Positions 36,778 to 46,405 are shown, counted from the first letter of the stretch. The stretch is 64,000 nucleotides of DNA from Butyrivibrio sp. MC2013 (GCF_000424585.1 NZ_AUKE01000006.1:177784-241783); one strand, 5' to 3'. Made by a program: numbers and translations. Notes: generated by a model from the sequence alone, not told the origin.

Positions 36778-36860
36778 TTATAATCACCCCGCCATGATAT
36801 TGACACCATATGATAAGCGGAGTGATTTCGTTTCTCAAAAGTTCTCACAATCCTTGGACA

Positions 36861-38060
36861 TTACTCAAATACAGGATGAACATTCTTCACAATCTCTGCA
36901 GCTTCTTCTTTTAGAGAAGCATAATCATCACTTCCGATGATAAAGTGTCCCGGGCGAAGGCGTCCATATCTGGGATTTTCCAGCTTGTCTCCTGCCTTGA
37001 CTTCCAGCTGATAGTCAATAAGGTTGGGACTGTTTATCAGATAGTCTCTGCCTTCCATACTCCTCACAATTCCTTCTCCAAAGTCAAAGAAACGCATGAT
37101 AACAGCCCTGTCTCTTGGAAGCACCAGGTTCTTTAGAGGCGTCTCATCTACCGGCTCACCCAGCACGCTCTTAATGTAATACTCATAATTGTCCACTCCG
37201 CTCATAAAGGGAACGATCTTGGCAGACAGATTACTGCCGCCGCCCCTTGCACCTGCTTCTATGAGATAATACCTGCCATTATGGCTCCTGTACTCAGAGT
37301 GAGTCAGACCAAAGGGAAGTCCTGCTTTCATGATCAGTTCTCTATTGGCAGCTCTAAGCTTGTCATAATCATGTCCCATACCTGCATACGTGTAGGTCTG
37401 AGTCTTGGAGATATTCATATTTTCCTTGTACATCTCTTTAACCGATATACACAGAGGATAATGATGACCATTGACTACCAGACCGTCTATGGTAAATTCG
37501 TCTCCATCTATATACTCTTCAGCAAGAAAAACCTTTTCTCTGTTGGAAAATGAGATGGTCTCCTCATAATGTTCTTCCAGCTCTTCTCTGCTTGTGATAG
37601 TAAAGACACCGCGGCTTGACTGTGAATCCAGAGGCTTGATGATGATCCTGCCAAAGTCATCAAGGAGCTCCATGGCATCCTCAGGAGTCTTGCAGACCTT
37701 GTATTCGGGAATATTGATACCATTATCATGGGCAAACTGTCTCATGATGCCCTTGTTGGTAAAGAGGTCCGCCAGCTTTGTGCCGATGCCTCTAAGGCCC
37801 ATTTTCTCACTGACGTACGCTACTGTAGGTACTGCAATATCACTCTGATCAGAGATCACTGCATCGGGCATATATTTACGGGCTATCTCAAGATTACCCT
37901 CTTTGTCCAGTACATTGCAAACCTCACAGGCATCCGCATAGGGAAAAGCCGGTGATACTTCATAGAGATTGGAACAGATAACATAATGCCCCATCTCCTT
38001 GCATTTCTTTATAAGCTCTATCTGCCAGTCGCCGCCGGCAACCACCATAATCTTTGCCAT
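36861..38060 (-). CDS. ATP-grasp ligase of unknown substrate
   Basis: A 399-residue protein with an N-terminal pre-ATP-grasp Rossmann part (AKIMVVAGGDWQIELIK), the ATP-binding segment IIIKPLDSQSSRGVFTI, VFLAEEYIDGDEFTIDG and the metal-binding EAGARGGGSNLSAK. Such enzymes join a carboxylate to an amine or carboxylate with ATP, as in PurK, CarB and biotin carboxylase relatives. None of the known partners is adjacent; upstream genes are membrane glycan genes. It has GGAGAACACAA before its ATG. It could modify a surface glycan precursor or an amino acid, but this is a guess. Confidence 0.75.
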   Translation of the reverse strand: MAKIMVVAGGDWQIELIKKCKEMGHYVICSNLYEVSPAFPYADACEVCNVLDKEGNLEIARKYMPDAVISDQSDIAVPTVAYVSEKMGLRGIGTKLADLFTNKGIMRQFAHDNGINIPEYKVCKTPEDAMELLDDFGRIIIKPLDSQSSRGVFTITSREELEEHYEETISFSNREKVFLAEEYIDGDEFTIDGLVVNGHHYPLCISVKEMYKENMNISKTQTYTYAGMGHDYDKLRAANRELIMKAGLPFGLTHSEYRSHNGRYYLIEAGARGGGSNLSAKIVPFMSGVDNYEYYIKSVLGEPVDETPLKNLVLPRDRAVIMRFFDFGEGIVRSMEGRDYLINSPNLIDYQLEVKAGDKLENPRYGRLRPGHFIIGSDDYASLKEEAAEIVKNVHPVFE

Positions 38061-38128
38061 TTGTGTTCTCCTTACAAGTTTATAGACATATAACCTTCAT
38101 TACAGCCAATCGCGCAATGGACACCAGT

Positions 38129-39697
38129 CTATGGCGCAGTGACTATGCTGCTTTTGCCATAGTATCCTGCAACAGCAATATTGAGCCAGTCATCAGGATC
38201 AGCTGTGATCATAAAGGGATAGAAGCTGTCAGGGCAATCAGGAAGCTTATCTATGACCAGATCTTCTTCCTTGCTGCTTTTTATCTCTTCCATCAGCGCA
38301 TTCGTCTCTCTATTATATTCCTGAATATGTCCGTATACCAGGTCGGATGTTATCTCTTTCCAGGCGGCATTCTCTATGAGCCTGCTGCCAAATGCGATAC
38401 ATATGACTCCGGCTATAAGGGCAAGGCATAATCCCGGTTTTGTTCCTGCCTTTTTATCAGGTCCGGCTCCCAAAAAGACTTTATCAAAAGCGCCACTATC
38501 CGTGCAAAAAACGCCAAGGATAAAGACTATATAATGCAGGACGATGATAGTCACAAAATCATATACATACAGTCCCCTGGGCGCAAGGGTATCAAGCCCG
38601 TATGTGCCCTTTCCCATAAACACAGTAACAACTGCAGACATCTCTATAAGAAAAGAAAGAGCCAGATTTATAAGGAATCTTCCAAGGCTCATATAAATAG
38701 GGCTGTTTGACGCATCACTCCTATCGGCAGCTGTCAGGGCTTTGCTGCCATGATCAAAAGCTCTGCTCTTTGCAAGGCCCAGGTAAAAGATAAAGATCAG
38801 GCTAAGGAGCAGATAGGGGTTCCTGAGATTTCTAAGTATCTCTTCAAAGGAACTAGTAACTGAGGCAGCCACAGCGCCAAGCATACTGCCCTCTGCTCCC
38901 ATGGAATCCCTGCGGACAAAATTGCCGGGAGCTGTCAGATGTACCAGATAGCCAGCTGCCGTCAAAAGCGAAGGAATGCCGTACCAGATATTGATCTTCC
39001 TTAGCTTTATGATCTCTATAATATTGACTATCAGCATAAAGAGACAGATCACTGCCCCCGACTGTATCCCCATACCTCCCAGGAGGATAGCCAGAGGAAT
39101 GTTCAGTACGAGAAGAGGGATGCTCTTTTTCTCAAAGGATAGTTGCTCCAGACTAAAGACAAGTAGCGCCAGGGTCAGCGACATACCATAAGCCACGTTA
39201 CCTATGAACCAAAAGCTGACCTCTGCATAATTGTAATATCCCAGCCAGGATATGATGATGCCGCAGAAGGCATAGAAACGGACCCTGGCATCAGCCAGGC
39301 CAAAATATCTGCACACCGCTCCCACAAAAAGATAAAGTGCAAATAACTGTATGATCAGTGCCAGTATCAGATACACACCAAGGAATGCCCTGTTGCTGTC
39401 AATAAGAGCAGCAAGGGAGAACTCTGTCAGAACCCCTCCATATCCCGAAGACCAGTTGTAATAGAGCCTGATCATGAGATGGATAAGTCTGCCTATAAGG
39501 CTCCCACCCGGCTCTTCTCTGATGATCCTCATGACTGAGAAATCATCTGCAGCCAGTACTACGTATCGGGATGCCAGCATTATTGGCAGGATCGTCACCA
39601 GTACTCCTGAGGCAGCAATGAGCCTGCCAAAAACATCGAATCGTTTATTTACTTTGTATTTATTTTCTATTTCCTTCAAATTGTCAGTATTTCCCAT
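38129..39697 (-). CDS. Polytopic membrane protein, DUF6056/GtrII-like
   Basis: A 522-residue protein with about eleven membrane helices. The acidic ADDFS motif in the first outside loop resembles DUF6056 and other lipid-linked-sugar transferases, which use such Asp residues in the first loop. GGGAAG lies upstream of the ATG at 39697; an earlier in-frame start would add 32 residues with no membrane signal. The neighbour upstream is an acyltransferase-3 gene, so a role in surface glycan modification is plausible. Family membership is a motif-level guess. Confidence 0.6.
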   Translation of the reverse strand: MGNTDNLKEIENKYKVNKRFDVFGRLIAASGVLVTILPIMLASRYVVLAADDFSVMRIIREEPGGSLIGRLIHLMIRLYYNWSSGYGGVLTEFSLAALIDSNRAFLGVYLILALIIQLFALYLFVGAVCRYFGLADARVRFYAFCGIIISWLGYYNYAEVSFWFIGNVAYGMSLTLALLVFSLEQLSFEKKSIPLLVLNIPLAILLGGMGIQSGAVICLFMLIVNIIEIIKLRKINIWYGIPSLLTAAGYLVHLTAPGNFVRRDSMGAEGSMLGAVAASVTSSFEEILRNLRNPYLLLSLIFIFYLGLAKSRAFDHGSKALTAADRSDASNSPIYMSLGRFLINLALSFLIEMSAVVTVFMGKGTYGLDTLAPRGLYVYDFVTIIVLHYIVFILGVFCTDSGAFDKVFLGAGPDKKAGTKPGLCLALIAGVICIAFGSRLIENAAWKEITSDLVYGHIQEYNRETNALMEEIKSSKEEDLVIDKLPDCPDSFYPFMITADPDDWLNIAVAGYYGKSSIVTAP

Positions 39698-39740
39698 TTT
39701 ATCTTCCCGGTAACTGCTATCACATTCATATAGGACATTT

Positions 39741-40724
39741 TCAGGATATCCCCAAATAGGATGAGAGCTTCTCTCCGATTGGCAGCCTGACACCCCACAA
39801 GATAAGTGCGCACGCAGACGTAGTAAGTATCATGTTCAGAGGAAAAATATCCGGAACAAGAGTATATACCCATTTGTTCAAGGCTATGAGCAGCATCACA
39901 TGGGTCAGATATATCCCAAAGGAGACATCACCGATTCTCTTCAGGAGTCTGATCAAAACATTATCCGCCGGCTCTTTTTCCCATTCAATATAATAGACAA
40001 ATATGCAGCATAGGACAAGTGTGGAGAGTATGGCAGTGGCCTTTTGCTGAGATACAGCAAGGTCATAGCTCACATGGCCTCCAAAGGATCCAAACCAGAA
40101 ATGTCCTTCCAGGATCTGCAGGGCCATGAATATATCCCAGAGCACAATATATGCTTTAAGGGGGATACGCCTGATATCAATGCGCCTCCTTGCATGGCAA
40201 AGACCCAGATAAAAGAAAGAAAGCCAGGAATAAAAAAAGTTCATCCTGTATACATAAGGCAGATCAGTGCCCCGAAGGTTCATAAGGGTCCTGACTATGA
40301 CAAAGGCGGCAGTAGGGATAAAGCCAAGTATCCAATATCTGCTCTTTATGAGGCGGATAAGAAAAGGAGTCAATATTACCATCTGCATATATACCAATAC
40401 AAAATAATATATATCGCAGCAGTTGCCCGTAAGGAAATTCCTAACAAATGCCCCCCACGAATTGTAGACAAAGGTATAGAGCACAGACCATATGCAATAG
40501 GGGATGAATACCCTAAGGAGCCTCTTTTGATAGAAGCGGGGAATATCGCTGACACCACCCTTTGTAAGATAACCGGACAAAAAAAGAAAAGACCCAACCG
40601 CAAAATTCAGGAAAGGTCTGATCCATATCCCATCATAATAACCCTTATTACTATGGATCCCCACCACTGCAATGATAGCAATAGCCCGCAAGAGCTGGAT
40701 CCTCAAACTGCTATTCTTATTCAT
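39741..40724 (-). CDS. Acyltransferase-3 (OafA/WecH-like) membrane protein
   Basis: A 327-residue integral membrane protein of about ten helices. The N-terminal LLRAIAIIAVVGIHSNKG carries the conserved RxxA...H motif of acyltransferase-3 enzymes, which acetylate or otherwise acylate sugars of surface polymers. The ATG at 40724 has AGAGG upstream; a TTG six codons earlier is a weaker choice. The gene lies 43 bp upstream of the DUF6056-like gene on the same strand. Confidence 0.85.
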   Translation of the reverse strand: MNKNSSLRIQLLRAIAIIAVVGIHSNKGYYDGIWIRPFLNFAVGSFLFLSGYLTKGGVSDIPRFYQKRLLRVFIPYCIWSVLYTFVYNSWGAFVRNFLTGNCCDIYYFVLVYMQMVILTPFLIRLIKSRYWILGFIPTAAFVIVRTLMNLRGTDLPYVYRMNFFYSWLSFFYLGLCHARRRIDIRRIPLKAYIVLWDIFMALQILEGHFWFGSFGGHVSYDLAVSQQKATAILSTLVLCCIFVYYIEWEKEPADNVLIRLLKRIGDVSFGIYLTHVMLLIALNKWVYTLVPDIFPLNMILTTSACALILWGVRLPIGEKLSSYLGIS

Positions 40725-40782
40725 ACGACCTCTTTTATCCAATCTATTATTTCCAAGATGATATTATATGCTAAATTGGTCC

Positions 40783-40801
40783 GTTAAACTCGCAAACGCT
40801 T
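40783..40801. repeat. 19-bp repeat, copy 1 (inverted relative to copy 2)
   Basis: The complement of this sequence, AAGCGTTTGCGAGTTTAAC, recurs exactly at 46387-46405. Both copies are intergenic. A 19-base identity at 5.6 kb distance in non-coding DNA is unlikely by chance. Confidence 0.7.
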
Positions 40802-40802
40802 C

Positions 40803-41546
40803 TTACTTCCAGGTAGTGCTGTAATATTTATCTCTGTACTTCTTGGGAGTCATCCCTGTATATTTTTTAAAGGTATCTATGAAATGACTCTGAGAAGAAA
40901 AGGCAAGGTAATTTGCAATATTGGCAAAATCATAATCAGAGTATTTCAGGAGATTCCTGGCCTTTTCTATCTTCTGACTCCTGATATATTCTGAGACAGA
41001 TACCCCCAGCTCCTTGCTAAAGAGCTTGGAAAGATAAGAGGGTGATACATTGACTTCCATGGCAAGATCCGCCAGCTCCAGCTTCTCATTTACATGCTCA
41101 TAGATATAATTAAGGCAATGGGTAACAGGCATAGAGAGTGCTGCAGAGCTCTTAAGGAGCTTCATCTTGCCGCAAAAATCCTGGCACATCTGGTCATGAA
41201 GAGCTACCACTTCATCAAAACTCTGAAGGGTATCCATCTTGAGAATATAGAAATCGCTGAGCCTGAAGGCCTGTTCCTTGTCCATGCCATTCTCAGCGCA
41301 ATGTCTGGTGATCAGAGCAGTGGCAGTGACAAAGTGATATTTGATATTTCGAAGGGAATTGTTGGAGAGGACGCCCATGCCTTCAGGATTGGCAAATCCG
41401 CCTTCGGCACAATCCTTTCTCACATAATCCATATCTCCCTCTACAACTGCTGCATAAAGATTATATTCTGATGTGAGCGGCTTATGGATGATCTCATTCT
41501 CAGTCATCTCATATTCCGCTTCATTCCACTCTTTCTCAATATTCAT
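40803..41546 (-). CDS. AraC-family transcriptional regulator
   Basis: A 247-residue regulator. The C-terminal 100 residues form an AraC double helix-turn-helix: LELADLAMEVNVSPSYLSKLF, shortened NVSPSYLSKLF, and FANIANYLAFSSQSHF with the closing GMTPKKYR. The N-terminal 140 residues match no clear sugar-cupin and look helical. It is divergent from the GH3/solute-binding protein/permease operon and likely controls it in response to a beta-glucoside. GGGGGATAGAT precedes the start. Confidence 0.9.
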   Translation of the reverse strand: MNIEKEWNEAEYEMTENEIIHKPLTSEYNLYAAVVEGDMDYVRKDCAEGGFANPEGMGVLSNNSLRNIKYHFVTATALITRHCAENGMDKEQAFRLSDFYILKMDTLQSFDEVVALHDQMCQDFCGKMKLLKSSAALSMPVTHCLNYIYEHVNEKLELADLAMEVNVSPSYLSKLFSKELGVSVSEYIRSQKIEKARNLLKYSDYDFANIANYLAFSSQSHFIDTFKKYTGMTPKKYRDKYYSTTWK

Positions 41547-41697
41547 ATCTATCCCCCATCTCCCTGAAAAGACATGACATCAATCTGGTATTTTTTACCT
41601 GATGATAATATATTGAAATATGATTTGTCTATAGATTAAATAATTGTGATGCCAGGTGTATAAGGACATCCGGCCAGTCACACCGATATACAGCATG

Positions 41698-41740
41698 AAG
41701 TCAAAATGCTTTACATGCGAGCATGTACGCATTTTGACTT
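41698..41740. repeat. Hairpin repeat, left copy
   Basis: AAGTCAAAATGC and GCATTTTGACTT form the outer stem, ACATGC/GCATGT the inner stem. The copy at 41873-41915 differs by one base. Confidence 0.8.
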
Positions 41741-41763
41741 GTTACATTAGCAATCATTATGTA

Positions 41764-41872
41764 TGATATACGGATTGCTTCGTTTCTTCGAAACTCTCGC
41801 AATCCTACAAACATTCGGAAATCGCATATTTACTTCGTAAATTGCTTTTTCCTCATGTTTGTTAGGGTCATG
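41764..41872. repeat. Core segment of dispersed intergenic repeat
   Basis: This segment (ACGGATTG...CGTTTCTTCGAAACTCT...CAATCCTA...AAACATTCG) closely matches 63454-63540. In both places it lies between two hairpins whose stems contain TCAAAA/TTTTGA. Confidence 0.65.
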
Positions 41873-41915
41873 AAGTCAAATTGCTTTACATGCGAGCATG
41901 TACGCATTTTGACTT
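41873..41915. repeat. Hairpin repeat, right copy
   Basis: Nearly identical to 41698-41740. It ends 48 bp before the GH3 start codon, so it lies in the leader and could affect transcription or mRNA stability. Confidence 0.8.
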
Positions 41916-41963
41916 ATGACTCCTATATCATACATTGTATCAAATTACAAGGAAAGAAAACAC

Positions 41964-44648
41964 ATGTTAAACTATAATCTTGACTATTACGCAAATGCAG
42001 CAAGACAGCTATCTGCCGAAGGAATTGTATTATTAAAAAACGAGAACAATGCACTTCCTCTGAGCAAAAATGACAAAGTCGCTATATTTGGCCGCGCTCA
42101 GCTCAATTACTACAAATCAGGCACAGGCTCGGGAGGACTGGTCAATACCCGTTTTGTATACGGCATATACGAAAGTCTCCTTGAGGAGGATCTGGTAATA
42201 GACACCGAGCTGAGAGCAGCATACGAGATCTGGGTAAAAGATCACCCCTTTGATGAGGGAGTGGGCTGGGCAGCAGAGCCCTGGTACCAGGAAGAGATGC
42301 CGGTGACCGACAGCCTGGTGGAGGAATCCAGATCCAGATCTGACAAAGCTATTGTGATCATAGGAAGGACAGCCGGCGAAGACAAGGACAACGCCTGCGA
42401 AAAGGGGAGCTACATGCTGACAGATGAGGAAGAAGATCTCCTCTCCAAGGTCACAAAAGCCTACGACAGAGTCATCGTGCTCTTAAATACAGGCAATGTG
42501 ATAGACATGAGCTGGGCTGAGAGATACCAGCCATCTGCCATTCTATATGTATGGCAGGGAGGTCAGATGGGAGGCAAGGGCGTAGCAGATGTACTCACAG
42601 GACGAGTATCGCCCTCGGGACGCCTGCCTGATACCATCATCAGATACCCTGACCGCGATATATCAGTCCAAAATCATGGCGACCCAAAGAGAAATGAATA
42701 CAAAGAAGGTATATATGTAGGCTACAGATACTATGCAGGACAGGATGAGAGCCTGACTGCTTATCCCTTTGGATATGGACTGTCCTACACAAGCTTTACT
42801 ACTGAGCTGGCAGGAGCATATAAGGAAAATGACCGCTTCAGACTCATAGCAAAGGTCACAAACACAGGTTTTACAGCAGGCAAGAACAGTGTCCTCCTCT
42901 ACGTAAAGGCCCCTGAAGGGAAGCTGGACAAAGCAAAGAGGGTGCTCTGCGCCTTTAATAAATCACTGACCCTCCAGCCGGGAGAAAGCCAGGAACTGGA
43001 ACTATCCTTCACAGAATATGATATCTCCTCTTATGACTCAGAGGGCGCAAGCGGGTATAAGAGCTGCTATATCCTGGAAAAAGGCGATTATGAATTCTAC
43101 CTTGGCGGCGATGTAAGCTCAGCAAAGAAGGTATATAGCTACAGGCAGGATGAGACCATAGCAGTAATGCAGTGCAGCGAAGCCTTTAGCGAAAAGAGCT
43201 ATAAAGAGCACAGGACCACTGCTAAAAAGCAGGGAGCCCTGGTAGAATACAAGGGAGATCAGAGCTACAAACTATCAGATCTGTATTCACACAAGATCAG
43301 CATGGACGACTTCCTCTCCCAGCTGACAGACAAGGACCTTAGGGCAATAGTCAGAGGAGAAGGCATGAGTCCCACTCTTGTCACCCCCGGTATTGCCGGA
43401 GCCTTTGGCGGAGTCACGGATAGACTCATGGACATGGGCATCCCAAAGGCCGCCTGCGCAGATGGCCCCAGCGGGATACGTATGGACTGCGGCACCAAAG
43501 CCTTTTCCCTGCCCAATGGTCTGTGCATAGCTTCATCTATGAATACAGCTCTGACAGAGTCAGTATTTGAACATTTGGGACTGGAGCTTAGAAAAAACAA
43601 GATAGACCTGATCCTGGGTCCCGGTATGAATATTCATAGAAATCCTCTAAACGGCAGAAACTTTGAATACTTTTCAGAAGATCCTCTTCTGACAGGTCTC
43701 ATGGCAGCAGCCGAGCAAAGGGGGATCAGCAAAGCAGGAGTCAGCGGTACCATCAAGCATTTTGCGCTGAATAATCAGGAATTCAAAAGGACTGAGATTG
43801 ATGCAATAGTAAGTGAAAGAGCTATTAGAGAAATATATCTTAAGGGCTTTGAGATCGCTGTCAGAAATTCTCACCCCCTGGCTGTAATGACCAGCTACAA
43901 TATGATAAACGGTCTCTATGCAGCAGGAAATTACGACCTGGTAACAGCTGTTCTTAGAGATGAATGGGGCTTTGACGGTGTAGTCATGACTGACTGGTGG
44001 GCTAAGGCTAATGATAATGCGGGGAGCGAAGGTACAAGAGCCAACACCGCAGCCATGGTACAGGCCGGCAATGACCTGTATATGGTAATGCCCTCTCCTG
44101 CCGACGGGGACAGCGATGACAGCTCAAAAGCAGCCTTCGAAAGCGACCACAGTATCAGAGCTGCCTACTGCGTAGCTGCCTCACATATCCTCCAAACGCT
44201 CATGCGTCTGCCGGCTTTTGAGAGAATGAGGGGACAGGTGTCGGAGCTGGATAAGATGCTTGAAAGTGTGGCAGAACCTGAATCAGACGATAAGACAAGG
44301 CATATAGTGATAGAAAGAGATCCTTCTGATAATGCATTCCATCTGGATGATATAGATAATTCCAAAGGCATCTATAATATTTTCGATCTGGAAACAGGCA
44401 AAGGAATATTCTCACTAAGCTTTGAGATCAGAGCATCAGGCGACAATCCTGTAGCCCAGCTTCCTCTGTCCATATATCAAAACAATAATCTTCTAAAGAC
44501 TATTGTCCTGGACGGAAGCCAGACCGACTATATGAAATATCAGATTGATGAAATAAGAACCATCTCCACCAACTCGTACATAAAGATTTACTTTGGCCAG
44601 GGCGGAATGGAGATCAGAAACTGCGTACTAAGAGAAAAAAAAGTTTAA
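41964..44648 (+). CDS. bglA: GH3 beta-glucosidase with reversed domain order
   Basis: An 894-residue GH3 glycosidase in which the domain usually found second comes first (AEGIVLLKNENNALPL near residue 15, then a fibronectin-like domain), and the TIM barrel with the nucleophile follows (FDGVVMTDWW, Asp of TDW; KHFALNNQEFKR; ADGPSGIRM). This order is known from beta-glucosidases of Butyrivibrio and Ruminococcus. There is no signal peptide, so it cleaves imported beta-glucosides in the cytoplasm. The ATG at 41964 has AAGGAAAG upstream. It leads the operon with the solute-binding protein and two permeases downstream and is divergent from the AraC gene. Confidence 0.93.
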   Translation: MLNYNLDYYANAARQLSAEGIVLLKNENNALPLSKNDKVAIFGRAQLNYYKSGTGSGGLVNTRFVYGIYESLLEEDLVIDTELRAAYEIWVKDHPFDEGVGWAAEPWYQEEMPVTDSLVEESRSRSDKAIVIIGRTAGEDKDNACEKGSYMLTDEEEDLLSKVTKAYDRVIVLLNTGNVIDMSWAERYQPSAILYVWQGGQMGGKGVADVLTGRVSPSGRLPDTIIRYPDRDISVQNHGDPKRNEYKEGIYVGYRYYAGQDESLTAYPFGYGLSYTSFTTELAGAYKENDRFRLIAKVTNTGFTAGKNSVLLYVKAPEGKLDKAKRVLCAFNKSLTLQPGESQELELSFTEYDISSYDSEGASGYKSCYILEKGDYEFYLGGDVSSAKKVYSYRQDETIAVMQCSEAFSEKSYKEHRTTAKKQGALVEYKGDQSYKLSDLYSHKISMDDFLSQLTDKDLRAIVRGEGMSPTLVTPGIAGAFGGVTDRLMDMGIPKAACADGPSGIRMDCGTKAFSLPNGLCIASSMNTALTESVFEHLGLELRKNKIDLILGPGMNIHRNPLNGRNFEYFSEDPLLTGLMAAAEQRGISKAGVSGTIKHFALNNQEFKRTEIDAIVSERAIREIYLKGFEIAVRNSHPLAVMTSYNMINGLYAAGNYDLVTAVLRDEWGFDGVVMTDWWAKANDNAGSEGTRANTAAMVQAGNDLYMVMPSPADGDSDDSSKAAFESDHSIRAAYCVAASHILQTLMRLPAFERMRGQVSELDKMLESVAEPESDDKTRHIVIERDPSDNAFHLDDIDNSKGIYNIFDLETGKGIFSLSFEIRASGDNPVAQLPLSIYQNNNLLKTIVLDGSQTDYMKYQIDEIRTISTNSYIKIYFGQGGMEIRNCVLREKKV

Positions 44649-44819
44649 AGAAACAATCAAAAAGGAAAAGCCCTAGGCGAGGATTGATTAAACGCAAAAT
44701 TGATAATCTATGAGCATATATCTGATATAATTTGCTTCAATTTAATATAGCATTTTCCCTCTTTTAATTAGAATAAATATATAAATCATCCATATTTTTT
44801 CTAAATAAAGGGGGGCTAT

Positions 44820-46184
44820 ATGAAAAGACGACTCATTTCTATCCTGGTCACATCAGTAATGGCTACATCTCTCATCTCCGCCTGCGGTTCTGCGGGCAGC
44901 ACCACCATTGGCGATGAAGCTACACCAAGATCAGCAACGATTGCAGACGATGGCAAGGTTCTGAATATCTACTGCTGGAACGAAGAATTCAAGAGCCGCA
45001 TCACAGACCACTACGCAGACTACGAAGAAGTAGATGCTACCCACGGCAAGATTGGCGATGTCTCTGTTGTATGGAACATCACCCCTTCAGATGACAATGC
45101 TTATCAGAACAATCTGGATGCCACACTGCAAAAGCAGTCAGAGGCAGCTGCAGACGACAAGGTAGACATCTTCCTGGTAGAAGCTGACTATGCACTTAAG
45201 TATGTAGATACAGACTATACAGTGCCTGTAGCAGATCTGGGTATCACAGCCGGTGATGTAGCAGATCAGTATCAGTATACCAAAGATGTAGTTACTGATT
45301 CTAATGGTAATCTAAAGGGCCTGTCGTGGCAAGGCACTCCCGGCGTACTCTTCTACAATAGAGAAGCTGCGAGGGAAGTCCTGGGCACTGACGACCCCGA
45401 TGAAGTACAGCAGTATGTCAAGGACTGGGATACATTCAACCAGACTGCTGAAAAAATGGTGGATGCAGGCTATCATATGACATCTTCCGTAATGGATTCC
45501 TACAGAGTATATTCCAACAACGTAACAAGTAAATGGGTTGAAAACGGCAAGATCAATATCGACGACAACATCATGAGATGGGTGGAAGATTCCAAAAAGC
45601 TCTATGATATGGGCGCAACCGGAACTCATGCACTCTGGTCAGCAGACTGGTCTACAGGCTTCTATCCTGAAGGCAAGGTATTCTGCTACTTTGGGCCTGC
45701 ATGGCTCATCAACTTCTGTATGGCCGCTGATACCGAAGGTTCTATTGGCTATCAGGGCGGATGGGGCGCAGCAACCGGACCTCAGGGCTTCTTCTGGGGC
45801 GGCACATGGATCTGCGCTGCAAACGGCACAGATAATGGATCTCTTATCAAGGACATCATGCTGACAATGACAACAGATGAATCAGTCCTCAAAGATATCG
45901 TTGTAAAAGATGATGATTTTGCAAACAACAAAAACGTCATGAACGAGATGGCATCCAGCTCCGATTATTCCAGCAAGATCCTGGGCGGCCAGAATCCTCT
46001 TGGCATGTATTGTGCAGGCGTTGAGAGTATAGATCTCTCCAATCTCTCCAGCTATGACTCCGGCTGTAACCTGGACTTCCAAACAGCTATCACCAACTAT
46101 TTCGAGGGAAATGCCACTCTTGACGAAGCGCTGGATCTCTTCTATCAGGCATGTGTAGAAAGATATCCCGAACTCAGCTACTGA
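44820..46184 (+). CDS. Extracellular solute-binding lipoprotein (family 1)
   Basis: A 454-residue binding protein with a lipoprotein signal ending in ISAC (Cys 22). The mature part starts with KVLNIYCWNEEFKSRI and has many exposed aromatics (GGWGAATG, FFWGGTWI), as in binding proteins for oligosaccharides. A 171-bp gap after the GH3 gene includes a TATAAT box at 44726-44731, so an internal promoter is possible. A terminator hairpin follows directly, so permease expression downstream may be lower. GGGGGG precedes the ATG. Substrate is likely a cello- or beta-glucan oligosaccharide given the GH3 neighbour. Confidence 0.9.
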   Translation: MKRRLISILVTSVMATSLISACGSAGSTTIGDEATPRSATIADDGKVLNIYCWNEEFKSRITDHYADYEEVDATHGKIGDVSVVWNITPSDDNAYQNNLDATLQKQSEAAADDKVDIFLVEADYALKYVDTDYTVPVADLGITAGDVADQYQYTKDVVTDSNGNLKGLSWQGTPGVLFYNREAAREVLGTDDPDEVQQYVKDWDTFNQTAEKMVDAGYHMTSSVMDSYRVYSNNVTSKWVENGKINIDDNIMRWVEDSKKLYDMGATGTHALWSADWSTGFYPEGKVFCYFGPAWLINFCMAADTEGSIGYQGGWGAATGPQGFFWGGTWICAANGTDNGSLIKDIMLTMTTDESVLKDIVVKDDDFANNKNVMNEMASSSDYSSKILGGQNPLGMYCAGVESIDLSNLSSYDSGCNLDFQTAITNYFEGNATLDEALDLFYQACVERYPELSY

Positions 46185-46208
46185 TAAGTTTTACGGCTTA
46201 CATTCCTT

Positions 46209-46241
46209 ACTGCCTCCCAGCTGCACCGGGAGGCAGTTTTT
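46209..46241 (+). terminator. Terminator or attenuator after the solute-binding protein
   Basis: CTGCCTCCC (46210-46218) and GGGAGGCAG (46228-46236) form a 9-bp stem followed by TTTTT. It sits between the binding protein and permease genes and probably lowers read-through rather than blocking it. Confidence 0.75.
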
Positions 46242-46269
46242 CAAAGAAAATGCAGCACTATATATAAAA

Positions 46270-46363
46270 TAATCAAGATAACCCACCAACTTTAGGTGGT
46301 GGGAATATCTTGATTACGGGTGCGGGGTTATAAGCCCCGTACCCGTAGAACTGCGTCAGCAGT
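46270..46363. repeat. Array of three consecutive hairpins
   Basis: Hairpin 1 (46270-46316) pairs TAATCAAGATA with TATCTTGATTA and CCCACCA with TGGTGGG. Hairpin 2 (46317-46345) pairs CGGGTGCGGGG with CCCCGTACCCG. Hairpin 3 (46350-46363) is ACTGC-GTCA-GCAGT. The CCCACC/GGTGGG fold resembles ends of IS200/IS605-type elements, but no transposase remains. Confidence 0.6.
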
Positions 46364-46386
46364 GATTTTATAACGAGCAAAAAGCG

Positions 46387-46405
46387 AAGCGTTTGCGAGT
46401 TTAAC
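46387..46405. repeat. 19-bp repeat, copy 2
   Basis: AAGCGTTTGCGAGTTTAAC is the exact complement of 40783-40801. It lies 70 bp before the permease start codon. Confidence 0.7.

Larger units (their letters stand above)
41547..41963. promoter_or_regulatory. Divergent region between AraC regulator and GH3 operon with hairpin repeats
   Basis: This 417-bp gap holds no gene. It contains two nearly identical 43-bp hairpins (41698-41740 and 41873-41915) flanking a segment of about 110 bp that recurs near 63446. Promoters and AraC sites should lie here but were not resolved. Confidence 0.6.
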
